A stretch of 64,000 bases of DNA from Clostridia bacterium (GCA_017482055.1 JAFUOH010000008.1:62001-126000), one strand, 5' to 3'; positions 42,905-52,459 are shown, counted from the stretch's first letter. Numbers and translations: made by a program. The notes: generated by a model from the sequence alone, not told the origin.

Positions 42905-42958
42905 AAAAGCCGAGGTCTTTGCTCCAAAACGAAAATTCGAAGCAAGTCCTCGACTTTT
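42905..42958 (-). terminator. Terminator of the glycerophosphodiesterase gene
   Basis: A long imperfect hairpin (AAAAG, CGAGG and CTTTGCT segments paired with single mismatches or a bulge), followed by TTTTTT on the minus strand. Confidence 0.7.
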
Positions 42959-42963
42959 TACCG

Positions 42964-44322
42964 TCAGATACCGAGACGGATAATGTCAAGCGGGTGATTT
43001 GTCATCATAATGTTTATTCCGCGCTCTCTGCCCTCTCGCCATAATTCTTCATTGTCAAACCTGCGGATAAACCAAGCGCCTACGCGAATCTGCCCCTTAT
43101 ATTTTTCGGCAACGGCAAAATCGGTTTCGGAATATGCGGTATAGTCTCCACGAAGAATAGCCGCAGGAGTCATTTTGTCGGCGTTTTCGAGAATTTTGGG
43201 GACAGTATCAACGCTTTCCTCGGGCGACCAGGTTCGGACCATGCTCGGCATTCTGAAGCCCTTATCGGCGTATCTCATATTTCGTTCGATAATGCCGTCA
43301 AGCTTTATGTGGTTGCAGAGATATACACAGTCACAGATACCCATTTCGTCCATCATGGGGAATATATCATCATCGTATGAGAAGCCCTTGTCGAGATGGA
43401 GAAAAATCCTGCCGTTTGCCGCGGTGAATATCTCTTCGAGAGTGGGGATGATAAACGGAGTAAGCTTGCCGTAGGTATCCACCAGTCTCAGGGTGCGAAG
43501 CTGTTCATAGGTCCAATCGCAAAGCATTGGTGAATCCGGGAAGCCCTCTCTTCCGATATATTCATCCGCGTTGGTGGTACGGGTGAGCGATTTGTCATGC
43601 ATACACATCCACACACCGTCTTTACTTTTAACAATATCGACCTCCATGGAATCGCTTCCGCAGCGCCACGTACTGATAGCGGCTTCAAGAGAATTTTCGG
43701 GATAATACTTGTGCTCTCCGCGATGGGCTATGATAAATGCACGTCCGTTTGGCTCCTCCAGCACCTCGCGCTTGTGAGTCACGGTCGATCTTTTCTCCGA
43801 CACGTTGTGGGTGAAACGGTAAGGCACAAGAAGCGCCTCGACATCGTGCTCATACTCCGACCTTGTCTGTGCGGATGATGTAAAGGATATATCGGTATCG
43901 TTTATTTCACCGCAGGCATCTCCCAAAAAGCGTGCGAGATATGAAGCGCCGACGGCAAGTCCCAAAATATCGGAAGCGTCTATATAAATATTGCCGTTCT
44001 CGGCATAAAGCCGACAGTCGCCGTAGCTTGCAGTATCGACACCATGCCACGGAAGAGCTCCCACCACGATACATCCCTTGGTCGGCACACTGTCGGCTGC
44101 CCCAGAGGCTTCAAGCGTAACTCCGCAGGTATCATCAATCCACAGCCGCAGGTCGTTTGCGGCGGTCTCGGCAGCGGTATAAAAACGGTCACCCTCCATA
44201 AGCTTTGCGGGATTCAGGCAGCGAATACCGCCCGTGCGGGCAGCGCAGTCTGCGCCGACGGTTTCGTCCCACACGATACGGTAATCGGAAAGCGCGATTC
44301 CGCCGATAGTTATGTTTTTCAT
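42964..44322 (-). CDS. Glycerophosphodiester phosphodiesterase with GH-accessory-like N-terminal domain
   Basis: 452 residues from the ATG at 44322 (AAGGATG upstream; the longer frame to 44427 covers the promoter). Residues 1-190 look like the N-terminal domain of certain glycoside hydrolases (IGGIALSDYRIVWDETVGAD, LRLWIDDTCGVTLEASGAAD, GNIYIDASDILGLAVGASYL). Residues 200-452 are a GDPD TIM barrel: IIAHRGEHKYYPENSLEAAI, MEVDIVKSKDGVWMCMHDKS, and IFLHLDKGFS. The enzyme cleaves glycerophosphodiesters to glycerol-3-phosphate and an alcohol. No signal peptide. The fusion is unusual. Confidence 0.85.
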   Translation of the reverse strand: MKNITIGGIALSDYRIVWDETVGADCAARTGGIRCLNPAKLMEGDRFYTAAETAANDLRLWIDDTCGVTLEASGAADSVPTKGCIVVGALPWHGVDTASYGDCRLYAENGNIYIDASDILGLAVGASYLARFLGDACGEINDTDISFTSSAQTRSEYEHDVEALLVPYRFTHNVSEKRSTVTHKREVLEEPNGRAFIIAHRGEHKYYPENSLEAAISTWRCGSDSMEVDIVKSKDGVWMCMHDKSLTRTTNADEYIGREGFPDSPMLCDWTYEQLRTLRLVDTYGKLTPFIIPTLEEIFTAANGRIFLHLDKGFSYDDDIFPMMDEMGICDCVYLCNHIKLDGIIERNMRYADKGFRMPSMVRTWSPEESVDTVPKILENADKMTPAAILRGDYTAYSETDFAVAEKYKGQIRVGAWFIRRFDNEELWREGRERGINIMMTNHPLDIIRLGI

Positions 44323-44355
44323 GTGATGCACATCCTTATCATCGTCGATGCTTTG

Positions 44356-44384
44356 ATTATATAATAACTTACCCGTTTTGTCAA
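44356..44384 (-). promoter_or_regulatory. Consensus promoter of the glycerophosphodiesterase gene
   Basis: TTGACA-17-TATAAT on the minus strand. Confidence 0.8.
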
Positions 44385-44411
44385 TAACAATAGAAGAAAT
44401 AATGTGAAAAA

Positions 44412-44447
44412 ATCGGCTGACGTACAAGCGAATGTACGTCAGCCGAT
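44412..44447 (-). terminator. Terminator of the pheS-pheT operon
   Basis: A 15-bp perfect stem with a 6-base loop followed by TTTTTT on the minus strand. Confidence 0.92.
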
Positions 44448-44453
44448 CCTATT

Positions 44454-45317
44454 TTACATAGCCTCAAACATATCCGCAAGCCCTCTCGCGGCATCGGCGA
44501 GCTTCTTCATGCCCTCAAAGGCATTGTCAGCGTTGTATGCCGAGAGATAATGATCCGCTTCAAGGGTGAAATATCCGCTGTAGTCGATCTCATGAAGCGC
44601 CTTTACTATAGGCGGGAAGTCTATATTCATGGAGCCGGGGATCTCGTGAGAATCGTGCCACTTATCATTATCGTGGATGTGCAGTGCGCCAAGTCTCGAA
44701 CCGAGCGCCTTTATCAGCTCCACCGCAGTAGTGTTGGCACCGCGCATTTCCGCGTGACCGATATCGAGACAAGCCACGAAATAGTCGTCGTTTACCGCGT
44801 CAAGGTGAGCATTGAAGCTCTCGGGAGTCATGCAGGCGGCAAAGGAGACCTGATCCTTTTCCTTGTCCCAATTCCACATGTTTTCCGTAGCGATCTTCAC
44901 GCCGTGCTCCTTGGCGAAGGGGAGCAACTCGAAATACATTTCGGCATTTTCCTCGGGGGACTTATTGTTGTCGGGATGGATTATGCAGATCTGTCCTCCT
45001 GCCTCGGCAGTACACTCTATGGCACGCTTCAGATACGAGCGTATCTCAGGACAGCTCACAGGGAACGGCGCATGGGACTGGTTGCAAACGATCCCGTTGT
45101 CAAGCCCGATCTGACGCAGTTTTCTCGCAAACGCCAAATATTCGCTGCCATTTAACGGGTGACCGTTTTCAATGATGCACTTATTTTTCCAATCGTACCG
45201 TGCCATCGCGAACATGGAAAAATCCCATGCGTCAAAGCCCGCCTTGGCACAATATTCCACGGCGCGCTCCTCGCCGATAAGCCTTGCGGCGGACGCGATT
45301 TCGGTTGATGTTTTCAT
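44454..45317 (-). CDS. Sugar phosphate isomerase/epimerase-type TIM barrel
   Basis: 287 residues of the xylose isomerase-like/AP endonuclease 2 fold. Metal ligands: IATENMWNWD (Glu), ACLDIGHAEM (Asp, His), LHIHDN (His-x-His) and TLEADHYL (Glu). Family members isomerise sugars, inositol derivatives or ketoses; the substrate here is unknown. I chose the ATG at 45317 because AGAGG is eight bases upstream; the ATG at 45323 is too close to it. It follows pheT by 22 bases and ends the operon. Confidence 0.88.
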   Translation of the reverse strand: MKTSTEIASAARLIGEERAVEYCAKAGFDAWDFSMFAMARYDWKNKCIIENGHPLNGSEYLAFARKLRQIGLDNGIVCNQSHAPFPVSCPEIRSYLKRAIECTAEAGGQICIIHPDNNKSPEENAEMYFELLPFAKEHGVKIATENMWNWDKEKDQVSFAACMTPESFNAHLDAVNDDYFVACLDIGHAEMRGANTTAVELIKALGSRLGALHIHDNDKWHDSHEIPGSMNIDFPPIVKALHEIDYSGYFTLEADHYLSAYNADNAFEGMKKLADAARGLADMFEAM

Positions 45318-45339
45318 ATGCATATCCTCTAACGCGTTT

Positions 45340-47736
45340 TTACGCTCTCAGTGTAATACCCAACTCACGGTCAAGCAGAGTGAGTATCTTCTTGGAGGTC
45401 TTATCTGCTTCCTCGTCGGTAAGGGTGCGGTCGGGCGCACGGAGCACGACCTTGAACGCCACGCTCTTTTTGCCCTCGCCCAGCTGCTTGCCGCGGTAAA
45501 CGTCGAACAGCTTCACATCCTCAACGGTCTTGCCGCCCGCTTTTCTCATAACCGCCTCGATAGCGCCCACTTCGAGCTCATCATCGCAGACGAATGCAAA
45601 GTCACGGGTGGTAGCGGGGAACTTCGGCAGAGCCTTGAACTGCTTTGCGAGATTTGCCTTGGCAAACAGATTTTCAAAATCGAGGTCAGCCACATATACA
45701 GGAACGTCGATCTCATAACCTGCGGATACAGTGGGATGAATTTCACCGATAGTACCGAGCACGGTGCCGTCCGCGCAGACGATATTGGCACAGCGTCCGG
45801 GATGGAATGCGCCGTTTTCACGGTCAGCCACATAGGAAGCGTCGGTGATGCCCGCTTTATCAAGGAGACGATCACACATACCCTTTAAGGTGTAGAAATC
45901 GCCGTCACGGAAGAAGCCGATAGTGATGCGGCGGCGCTCCTCGGGAAGATTCTTTGAGTCCTCATCGGGGATATAGATCTTCGCCATTTCATAAAGCGCG
46001 GTCTTACCATCGTGGTAATTGTTGTTGCGGGAGAGCACTTCAAGCATGGAGGGGATGGCGGTGGTACGCATTACGCTGGTGTCCTCACCGAGAGGATTGG
46101 AAATAACGATGGACTTGCGGCGGGGATCATTTTCAGCCATTGCGATCTTATCGTAATATTTCGGGCTGATGAAGGAGAAGGTTTCGCACTCGTAAAGTCC
46201 CATTGCGCAAAGGGTGTCGGCACAAAGCAGCTCAAACTTCTGGATAGGAGTGCGACTGCCCGATGTGATGGGCGTTACGAACTTGGTACTCTTGATGGTA
46301 TCGTAGCCGTAAACGCGAAGTATCTCCTCCGCAACATCGTTCATGCAGCGAACGTCCGCACGGAAGGACGGAACGGTAAGAGTATCGCCGTCAACATTAA
46401 ATTCCAGCTTGCGGAGCACATCCTTCATGTATTCTTCGCTCACGTCAAGACCGAGGAAAGCGTTGATGCGCTCTGCTTCAAGCTTCATCTTGTAGGGGGC
46501 TTCCTTGCCCTTGTAAACGTCGATGGTGCCGTCAACAACATCACCTGCGCAAAGCAATGTTACAAGCTCGCAGGCACGGTCAAGCGCGGGCATGGTATTC
46601 TCGGGATCCAGTCCCTTTTCAAATCTGCCCGAGGACTCGGTGCGCATGCCCTGGCTCTTGGCGGTAACACGTACCGAGCTGCCCAGGAAGTTGGCGCTCT
46701 CGAATACTACCGTAGCGGTATCGTCCTTGATCTCGGAGTTTGCGCCGCCCATGACGCCCGCAAGCGCAACCGCCTTCTTTTCGTCGGCGATAACAAGATT
46801 GGTAGAGTTAAGGGTATGGTCTATATCATCAAGGCTCTTGAAGATCTCGCCGTCTGCGGCGTTTCTTACAATGATCTTGGAGCCGTCAAGGCAGGAATAA
46901 TCGAACGCGTGCATGGGCTGACCGTATTCGAGCATTACATAGTTTGTGATATCGACGATATTGTTGATGGGACGCACACCCGATGCGCGCAGTCTCATGC
47001 GAAGCCACAGCGGCGAGGGCGCGATCTTAACGTTCTTCACAACGCGCGCTGTGTATCTGGGGCACAGCTCCGCGTTCTGCACATCGACGGACAGATAGTT
47101 TTCAATTTTGTCGCCGTCCTTAGCATATGTGACAACGGGAGCGACCGGCTTGAACTCGCGGTCAAAGGATACAGCGGTTTCGCGTGCCAGACCCAGTACG
47201 GACAGGCAGTCCGGACGGTTTGAGGTGATCTCGAACTCGACTACGGTGTCGGTAAGCTTTAATACATCGTGGATATCGTCACCGGGCTTGCAGTCGATAC
47301 CGTCCATGATGAAGATACCGTCCTCGATAGCGCCGGGCATATCGTGGGTGGTGAGATTAAGCTCGCTGATAGAGCAGAGCATACCGTTACTCGCAACGCC
47401 GCGGAGCTTGCCCGCCTTGATGTTGACACCGCCGGGAAGCTTGGAGGGAGCCTTTGCCACGGGAACCATGGCACCTGCGAACACATTCTGCGCGCCTGTT
47501 ACGATTTGTACGGGAGCTTCCTCGCCGATATCTATCTGGCAGACCCAGAGGTGATCGGAGTCGGGATGGCGCTCAAGCGAAATAACCTTGCCCGCAACGA
47601 CATTTTCGATGTCCTCACCGAGAATTTCAAAGCCCTCGACCTTGGAGCCCGTAGCGGTCAGTCGGTCGCAGTATTCCTTGGGCGAGATACCGTCAAGGCT
47701 GACGTAATCTTTTGCCCAGTTAAGTGATAAATTCAT
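45340..47736 (-). CDS. pheT: Phenylalanyl-tRNA synthetase beta subunit
   Basis: 798 residues, full length. Domains in order: N-terminal EMAP-like tRNA-binding fold (GKVISLERHPDSDHLWVCQI), B3/B4 editing domain, B5 domain (LEFNVDGDTLTVPSFRADVR, CMNDVAEEILRVYGYDTI), catalytic-like core, and FDX-ACB anticodon domain (KAGGKTVEDVKLFDVYRGKQ). It forms the alpha2-beta2 enzyme with PheS. Unusually, two unrelated genes separate it from pheS. GAAAGGA precedes the ATG. Confidence 0.97.
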   Translation of the reverse strand: MNLSLNWAKDYVSLDGISPKEYCDRLTATGSKVEGFEILGEDIENVVAGKVISLERHPDSDHLWVCQIDIGEEAPVQIVTGAQNVFAGAMVPVAKAPSKLPGGVNIKAGKLRGVASNGMLCSISELNLTTHDMPGAIEDGIFIMDGIDCKPGDDIHDVLKLTDTVVEFEITSNRPDCLSVLGLARETAVSFDREFKPVAPVVTYAKDGDKIENYLSVDVQNAELCPRYTARVVKNVKIAPSPLWLRMRLRASGVRPINNIVDITNYVMLEYGQPMHAFDYSCLDGSKIIVRNAADGEIFKSLDDIDHTLNSTNLVIADEKKAVALAGVMGGANSEIKDDTATVVFESANFLGSSVRVTAKSQGMRTESSGRFEKGLDPENTMPALDRACELVTLLCAGDVVDGTIDVYKGKEAPYKMKLEAERINAFLGLDVSEEYMKDVLRKLEFNVDGDTLTVPSFRADVRCMNDVAEEILRVYGYDTIKSTKFVTPITSGSRTPIQKFELLCADTLCAMGLYECETFSFISPKYYDKIAMAENDPRRKSIVISNPLGEDTSVMRTTAIPSMLEVLSRNNNYHDGKTALYEMAKIYIPDEDSKNLPEERRRITIGFFRDGDFYTLKGMCDRLLDKAGITDASYVADRENGAFHPGRCANIVCADGTVLGTIGEIHPTVSAGYEIDVPVYVADLDFENLFAKANLAKQFKALPKFPATTRDFAFVCDDELEVGAIEAVMRKAGGKTVEDVKLFDVYRGKQLGEGKKSVAFKVVLRAPDRTLTDEEADKTSKKILTLLDRELGITLRA

Positions 47737-47762
47737 ATTTATTATCCTTTCGTGTTTATTCG

Positions 47763-48536
47763 TTAAAGTATGATGGTGTCGCCGTCATTACAGAGGCGGT
47801 AATTGCCGCACCAAGCGTCGCGTATCAGCTTATCCGAGCCCACCGGATCGTAAAGTATATCTCTGCCGTGGTGCAGATACGCAAGGTATCCCACTTTGTA
47901 ACCGTTTTCGCACAGATATTTCGGCATCGCGTCGGGCTTGTGGTGACCCGTCTCGCAAAGCAGCATATCACAGCCGTCCGCGAGAAATTCCGCGATATCC
48001 GCAGATTCCTTTATATCGCCCGTAAAGATAACGGTCTTGTTTTCGCATACGATGCGGTAGGAGTAGGAGCGCCACGGTTCTGCCGAGCCGAGATGACGGT
48101 TGTGAAGCGCTTCGACCTTCAAATATCCGTCGTCGAACACAACGCCGTCCGACACCTCGTGAGCGTTTACGGTGATTTTGTCAAACAATTCCTTCTCGAT
48201 CGTATCGAGAGTGTTTTTCATGCTGTTCCACTTTTCGATATCGGGTACGAACAGCTCGACGGAAAGCTCATCTGTAAGCTTTTTATACCATTTCACCTTG
48301 GTGGGAGTCCACAAAAGATCGGGAAGTCCCCAAAGGTGGTCACAATGCATATGGGAGATGAAGATCGCACGCATTTTTGTGAGATCAAGCCCCATATTGT
48401 GCGCCGTGTGGGCACAGCCCCCGCCTGCGTCGAAAATATACAGACCTCCGTCGGATGCTTCCACAGCCCAGGATGTGTGGTGACGTCCGGGCATGGGCTC
48501 GGTACCCGCACAGGTACCGAAAATATGCATTTTCAT
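47763..48536 (-). CDS. MBL-fold (RNase Z-like) metallohydrolase
   Basis: 257 residues. The metal motif HMHCDH (62-67) with further ligands in EALHNRHLGS, IFTGDI, CETGHH and LAYLHHGRD places it in the RNase Z/ElaC-like branch of metallo-beta-lactamases. Members may be nucleases or phosphodiesterases; it lacks the long exosite arm of tRNase Z. It overlaps the stop of the nucleoside-kinase-like gene by four bases and lies between pheS and pheT. Confidence 0.9.
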   Translation of the reverse strand: MKMHIFGTCAGTEPMPGRHHTSWAVEASDGGLYIFDAGGGCAHTAHNMGLDLTKMRAIFISHMHCDHLWGLPDLLWTPTKVKWYKKLTDELSVELFVPDIEKWNSMKNTLDTIEKELFDKITVNAHEVSDGVVFDDGYLKVEALHNRHLGSAEPWRSYSYRIVCENKTVIFTGDIKESADIAEFLADGCDMLLCETGHHKPDAMPKYLCENGYKVGYLAYLHHGRDILYDPVGSDKLIRDAWCGNYRLCNDGDTIIL

Positions 48537-49087
48537 CTGCCCCTCGCCTCCGTATACGCCGTGATGATATCACAGCTTTTTGTTAGCTCCGCCGCACCGT
48601 TAAGCACCATATCCGCGTACCACCGCGACGGCTCGACGAACTCGTTGTGACGGTAGCGCACGGTGTCAAGATAGCGTATCGCCACCTCGTCCATGGTCTG
48701 TCCCCGATCACGCATGAATCGCTTGATGCGGCGGAACATGCGCTCGTCGCTCATAAGATCGACGAATATTTTGAGATCGAGCTTATTTCGTATTTCATCA
48801 AGATGGAGTATCATCAAGCCCTCAACAATGACCACATCCGCATCGGACGCGCGTGCCGTGTCGAGTGCCGCATAAAGCTCGTCGAGCTTTACCGCATCGG
48901 GATGATTGTTTTCGGGATATTCCACGCCCGTAAAAGGCGCGATGACTGTGGGCACGGGATTTTTAAAGTAGGTATCCATGTGGATCGCAATGACCCGCTT
49001 GCCCATCTCGGTATATCTTGCTTCCAGTGCGTTTGTGAGGGTGGTCTTGCCCGAGCAGGAGCCGCCCGCAATACCTATAGTAAACAT
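48533..49087 (-). CDS. Uridine kinase-like P-loop kinase
   Basis: 184 residues. P-loop GGSCSGKT (8-15), HMDTYFKN (substrate-binding Asp), and VVIVEGLMILHLDEIRNKLD (Walker B), then a lid RRIKRFMRDRGQTMDEVAIR. This is the uridine kinase/phosphoribulokinase family, which phosphorylates uridine or cytidine; exact substrate uncertain. It begins three bases after the pheS stop and overlaps the MBL gene. Confidence 0.9.
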   Translation of the reverse strand: MFTIGIAGGSCSGKTTLTNALEARYTEMGKRVIAIHMDTYFKNPVPTVIAPFTGVEYPENNHPDAVKLDELYAALDTARASDADVVIVEGLMILHLDEIRNKLDLKIFVDLMSDERMFRRIKRFMRDRGQTMDEVAIRYLDTVRYRHNEFVEPSRWYADMVLNGAAELTKSCDIITAYTEARGR

Positions 49088-49090
49088 GGC

Positions 49091-50104
49091 TTAGAACTGG
49101 TCGAGGAAGCGCACATCGTTCTCGTAGAGGTAGCGCATATCGTCAATGCCGTATTTTATCATGGTGATACGCTCAACGCCCATACCGAATGCGAAGCCGC
49201 TGTATTCGTCGGGATCGATGTTGCAGCCGCGGAGCACGTTGGGATGCACCATGCCTGCGCCGAGGATCTCGATCCAGCCCTCACCCTTGCAGAGCTTACA
49301 GCCCTTGCCGCCGCAGACAAAGCAGGAAACATCGACCTCAGCCGACGGTTCGGTGAACGGGAAATGATGAGGTCTGAAGCGGATCTGTGTCTGCTCGCCG
49401 AACATGGTCTTTGCAAAGGTTTCAAGGGTACCCTTAAGGTCGCCCATGGTGATGCCCTTATCGACTACCAGACCTTCAAGCTGATGGAACAGCGGAGAGT
49501 GGGAAGCGTCAACCGCGTCGGAGCGGTAAACACGACCGGGGGAGATGATGCGTATCGGAGGTCTCTGCTTTTCCATGGTGCGGACCTGTACCGGAGAGGT
49601 TTGCGAACGGAGCAGGATGTTATCGGTGATATAGAAGGTATCCTGAGTGTCGCGTGCGGGATGATTTTCGGGAATGTTCAGCGCCTGGAAGTTATAGTAG
49701 TCGTACTCAACCTCGGGACCTTCCACAATGGAGAAGCCCATACCGATGAAGATATCCTCCATATCCTTCTGGACCTGTGCCAGCGGATGGCGCTTACCTA
49801 CAGCGGGAGCTTTTCCGGGCATGGTGACATCAAGGCGCTCGTCAAGGAGCTTCTTTGCAAGCGCCGCAGTCTTTTGTGCCTCTGCCTTTTCGGCAATAGC
49901 TTTTTCGATGTACTCGCGCACCTCATTTGCAAGCGCACCGATAACGGGACGCTCCTCTGCGGTGAGTCCGCCCATACCGCGAAGCACTGCGGTGAGCTCA
50001 CCCTTTTTTCCGAGGAAGCGTATTCTGAGCGCTTCGAGGTCGGCTTCGGGAGCCGCAAGCTCGGCGACCGCCGCCTGCCTAATCTGTTCAAGTTTTTCTT
50101 TCAT
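49091..50104 (-). CDS. pheS: Phenylalanyl-tRNA synthetase alpha subunit
   Basis: 337 residues. The class II core is clear: [20 protein letters not shown] (motif 1 region), [40 protein letters not shown] (motif 2), [19 protein letters not shown], and [20 protein letters not shown] (motif 3). An N-terminal coiled coil (1-85) binds tRNA. The ATG at 50104 is preceded by AGAAAGGA; the frame continues upstream through the T-box terminator and is not translated. Expression is under the T-box leader. Confidence 0.97.
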   Translation of the reverse strand: MKEKLEQIRQAAVAELAAPEADLEALRIRFLGKKGELTAVLRGMGGLTAEERPVIGALANEVREYIEKAIAEKAEAQKTAALAKKLLDERLDVTMPGKAPAVGKRHPLAQVQKDMEDIFIGMGFSIVEGPEVEYDYYNFQALNIPENHPARDTQDTFYITDNILLRSQTSPVQVRTMEKQRPPIRIISPGRVYRSDAVDASHSPLFHQLEGLVVDKGITMGDLKGTLETFAKTMFGEQTQIRFRPHHFPFTEPSAEVDVSCFVCGGKGCKLCKGEGWIEILGAGMVHPNVLRGCNIDPDEYSGFAFGMGVERITMIKYGIDDMRYLYENDVRFLDQF

Positions 50105-50149
50105 GTTTGGAATCCTTTCTGTAAAACAAATGATATCAAGAGGCGTCCG

Positions 50150-50455
50150 CGACAAAAAAGCCGCCTCGCCCTTGAGAAAATCAAGGACGAAGCGGCATAT
50201 TTTCATATGCGTTTCCGCGGTACCACCTTATTTTATTGCCTGTGACCAAGCAATACACTCGGCGACTCTTTAACGGGAGTCAGTCGTTGACGGCTACACG
50301 CGGTGCTGTCTCAGCTCGAAACACACCTTTCCCCGTCACAGCTCGTGAGCGAAACGCCATACCGACAGGGACGAGACCGCTCACAGCCATGCCAAAGCAA
50401 GGCGGTCATCTCTGAGCATCCGAAAACGCGGCAGGCAAACTCCATCATCGCATTT
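50150..50455 (-). ncRNA. T-box leader (tRNA-Phe sensing) of the pheS operon
   Basis: Uncharged tRNA-Phe binding prevents termination. The T-box core AAGGTGGTACCGCGG lies at 50215-50229 on the minus strand; its UGGU bulge pairs with the ACCA-preceded-by-A end of tRNA-Phe. The leader begins about 7 bases after the promoter and has a stem I region with AGAGATGACCGCC and GTGAGCGGTCTC. A UUC specifier candidate is at 50351-50353. The terminator is at 50160-50196. No other gene lies in 50105-50639. Confidence 0.93.
50160..50196 (-). terminator. T-box regulated terminator
   Basis: A 16-bp stem (including three G-U pairs) with a GAAAA/TTTTC loop followed by TTTTTTG on the minus strand; it competes with the antiterminator containing the T-box core. 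Confidence 0.92.
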
Positions 50456-50460
50456 ATATC

Positions 50461-50489
50461 AGTATAACATATATTTTTAAAAAAAGCAA
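50461..50489 (-). promoter_or_regulatory. pheS operon promoter
   Basis: TTGCTT-17-TATACT on the minus strand, just upstream of the T-box leader. Confidence 0.75.
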
Positions 50490-50571
50490 GAGGTTACGGG
50501 AATTTTCTCCGAAATAATTTGCGCCAAATACGATTCAACGAGCTGTTGAGCGAAAGACAATATATCTGCAA

Positions 50572-50600
50572 TTGATTTTTACGGACTTTTATGCTAAAAT
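50572..50600 (+). promoter_or_regulatory. Promoter of the second XRE-TPR gene
   Basis: TTGATT-17-TAAAAT, 39 bases before the start codon. Confidence 0.55.
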
Positions 50601-50639
50601 AGTATCACACCGGTGAAAACAAAGATGAGGTGACAAGCA

Positions 50640-51770
50640 ATGAAAGTGAAGATCGGAGAACGCATACGCGACCTGCGCTGCGAAAGAGCCTGTACGCAGG
50701 AACAGCTTGCCAAGGCCATTGGAATAAGCGCACAGGCAGTCAGCCGTTGGGAGGCTATGACCGGCTATCCCGATATCGAGTATATTCCCGCCATCGCCGA
50801 CTATTTCGGCATCAGCATCGACGAGCTGTTCGGCTACACAGACACACGTGCCGCGCAGCGTGATAAACGGATACGCGAGCTTGAAAATACGGCAAAGGAT
50901 ATGATACTTGACCCCGAAAAAGCAGAGGAATGCGTCGCACTGCTGCACGAGGGTATATCCGAGTTTCCGTCAAGCGATGAACTTTGGCTGCAGCTTGCAG
51001 GTGGGCTGGCAACACTCGGAGCAAAAGCAATAGACACTGCACGCCTCAAAAAGGACGACGGTGTATATGTAAAGCTCGACAGCGAATATATGGCTTCCGA
51101 GCCGCAGCTCAACGAAGCTCGGATCATACTCGAACGTCTGGTTAACAAGAAAACCTCAGGCGCTATCCATAATGCGGCGCTGTTTTCGCTGATGAACCTT
51201 TATTCGCTTGTCGGCGCCGAGGATAGGTCGTTAAAGCTCGCAAGCTCTCAACCGCCGATCATTGTCTCCCGTGAAGTTCTGCTTGCACAATACGGTGACG
51301 GCGAGGAACGTGATCGACTTCAAGGCGAAGCGCTGCTTGAACTCGCAGACAGATATGTCACCCTTGCCAATATGTCGATGCTGACAAAGAAGCCGTTTGA
51401 CGGTTGGGAACATTGCTTTAAGCACACCGTCGCTATGCTTGAGGGATTGTTCCCCGACGGCAAGTGCGGCAAATACCATTTTACACTGCGCATGCTGTAT
51501 TTTTCCGGTGCCGCATATTCGCACGAAGCGAGGAATCATGAGCTGGCAAAAGAGCTTTTTGCCAAAGGCATAGAGCACTCTGAAAAATATGCCGCGCTTA
51601 CGGACACCGGTGAATACCGCTACACCGCGCCGCTTGTTTCCAAGGTCGTACACGACACAAGTAAATGGGTAAAGATTCCGCAAGACCAATTAGGTGAATG
51701 GGCAGACAAATTTCCGTCCGAGTTTACGACGGCGATACGCGCCGACAAAAGGTTTGATGGGAAATTATAA
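50640..51770 (+). CDS. XRE-family regulator with TPR-like C-terminal domain
   Basis: 376 residues. Helix-turn-helix (IRDLRCERACTQEQLAKAIG, AQAVSRWEAMTGYPDIEYIP) followed by a helical repeat domain (ECVALLHEGISEFPSSDELW, LQLAGGLATLGAKAIDTARL). Same architecture as the regulator at 32935 but clearly divergent. The ribosome site GAGGTGA lies nine bases upstream of the ATG. Target and signal unknown; the next plus-strand gene is beyond 55 kb, so it is monocistronic. Confidence 0.85.
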   Translation: MKVKIGERIRDLRCERACTQEQLAKAIGISAQAVSRWEAMTGYPDIEYIPAIADYFGISIDELFGYTDTRAAQRDKRIRELENTAKDMILDPEKAEECVALLHEGISEFPSSDELWLQLAGGLATLGAKAIDTARLKKDDGVYVKLDSEYMASEPQLNEARIILERLVNKKTSGAIHNAALFSLMNLYSLVGAEDRSLKLASSQPPIIVSREVLLAQYGDGEERDRLQGEALLELADRYVTLANMSMLTKKPFDGWEHCFKHTVAMLEGLFPDGKCGKYHFTLRMLYFSGAAYSHEARNHELAKELFAKGIEHSEKYAALTDTGEYRYTAPLVSKVVHDTSKWVKIPQDQLGEWADKFPSEFTTAIRADKRFDGKL

Positions 51771-51808
51771 ACAATACGCTCCGACACAGTCGCGTCGGAG
51801 CGTATTGT
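51771..51808 (+). terminator. Terminator of the second XRE-TPR gene
   Basis: A 15-bp perfect stem immediately after the stop codon; the convergent membrane protein gene ends just beyond, so it may serve both. Confidence 0.8.
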
Positions 51809-51819
51809 AATATCCAAAT

Positions 51820-52371
51820 TTATCTCCCCCATCCCCCGAACATCGCTGTTCCCGCGAGCTGACCGACAGCGACAAGTCCGAGCTGAACCGTCAGCTGTAT
51901 CGTCCAAAACAGACGCTTCGGATAGTCGGCATAGGAAAGTTCATCGTATATCGCCCCCATTGGCAAAGCGTTCAGCACGATTATCGGGAACACCGTGATA
52001 AAGAACACCGCCCAAACCGTTATGGGGATAAGCGAAAATACAAGCACCACAAAATAGAGCGGCGCACAGATCATCAGCGATATCGCAGTAAGCCGCGTAA
52101 GCCTCGATATCCGCCGAGCTTTGAAAAGTGACAAGCCCAGCATCGGAAGCGCGGCACATTGAGCATAAAACAGCACGAACAGGAACGCCGCCGCTATGCC
52201 CTTTATCTTCGCCGCATCATCATCGAAAACCAGCTTATAAAAGCAGACGAGCGTAACGGAAAGCATTATGACGCGCAAAATCAGCTGTGCCGCAATGCCG
52301 ATTATTTTATTTCGCTTGATACGCGCCTTATAGCGGCGCACCTGCTCAGCATGACTCGGTACATGTGCCAT
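51820..52371 (-). CDS. Membrane protein of unknown function
   Basis: 183 residues with about five membrane helices (IAAQLILRVIMLSVTLVCFY, IKGIAAAFLFVLFYAQCAAL, AISLMICAPLYFVVLVFSLI, VWAVFFITVFPIIVLNALPM, TIQLTVQLGLVAVGQLAGTA) after a basic N-terminus. No family recognised. AAGGAGG precedes the ATG. It is convergent with the XRE-TPR gene. Confidence 0.75.
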   Translation of the reverse strand: MAHVPSHAEQVRRYKARIKRNKIIGIAAQLILRVIMLSVTLVCFYKLVFDDDAAKIKGIAAAFLFVLFYAQCAALPMLGLSLFKARRISRLTRLTAISLMICAPLYFVVLVFSLIPITVWAVFFITVFPIIVLNALPMGAIYDELSYADYPKRLFWTIQLTVQLGLVAVGQLAGTAMFGGWGR

Positions 52372-52459
52372 AATCTGCCTCCTTGCAATCGGGCGTTTGT
52401 TATATAGACACTTTTAAAACGGAAAAGGTTGGGTGGAGCGTGAAATGTTCACAAACTGT

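Noticed and set aside
45172..47223. Long plus-strand frames opposite pheT and the isomerase
   Set aside because: All are antisense shadows of well-identified genes and lack ribosome sites and family motifs.
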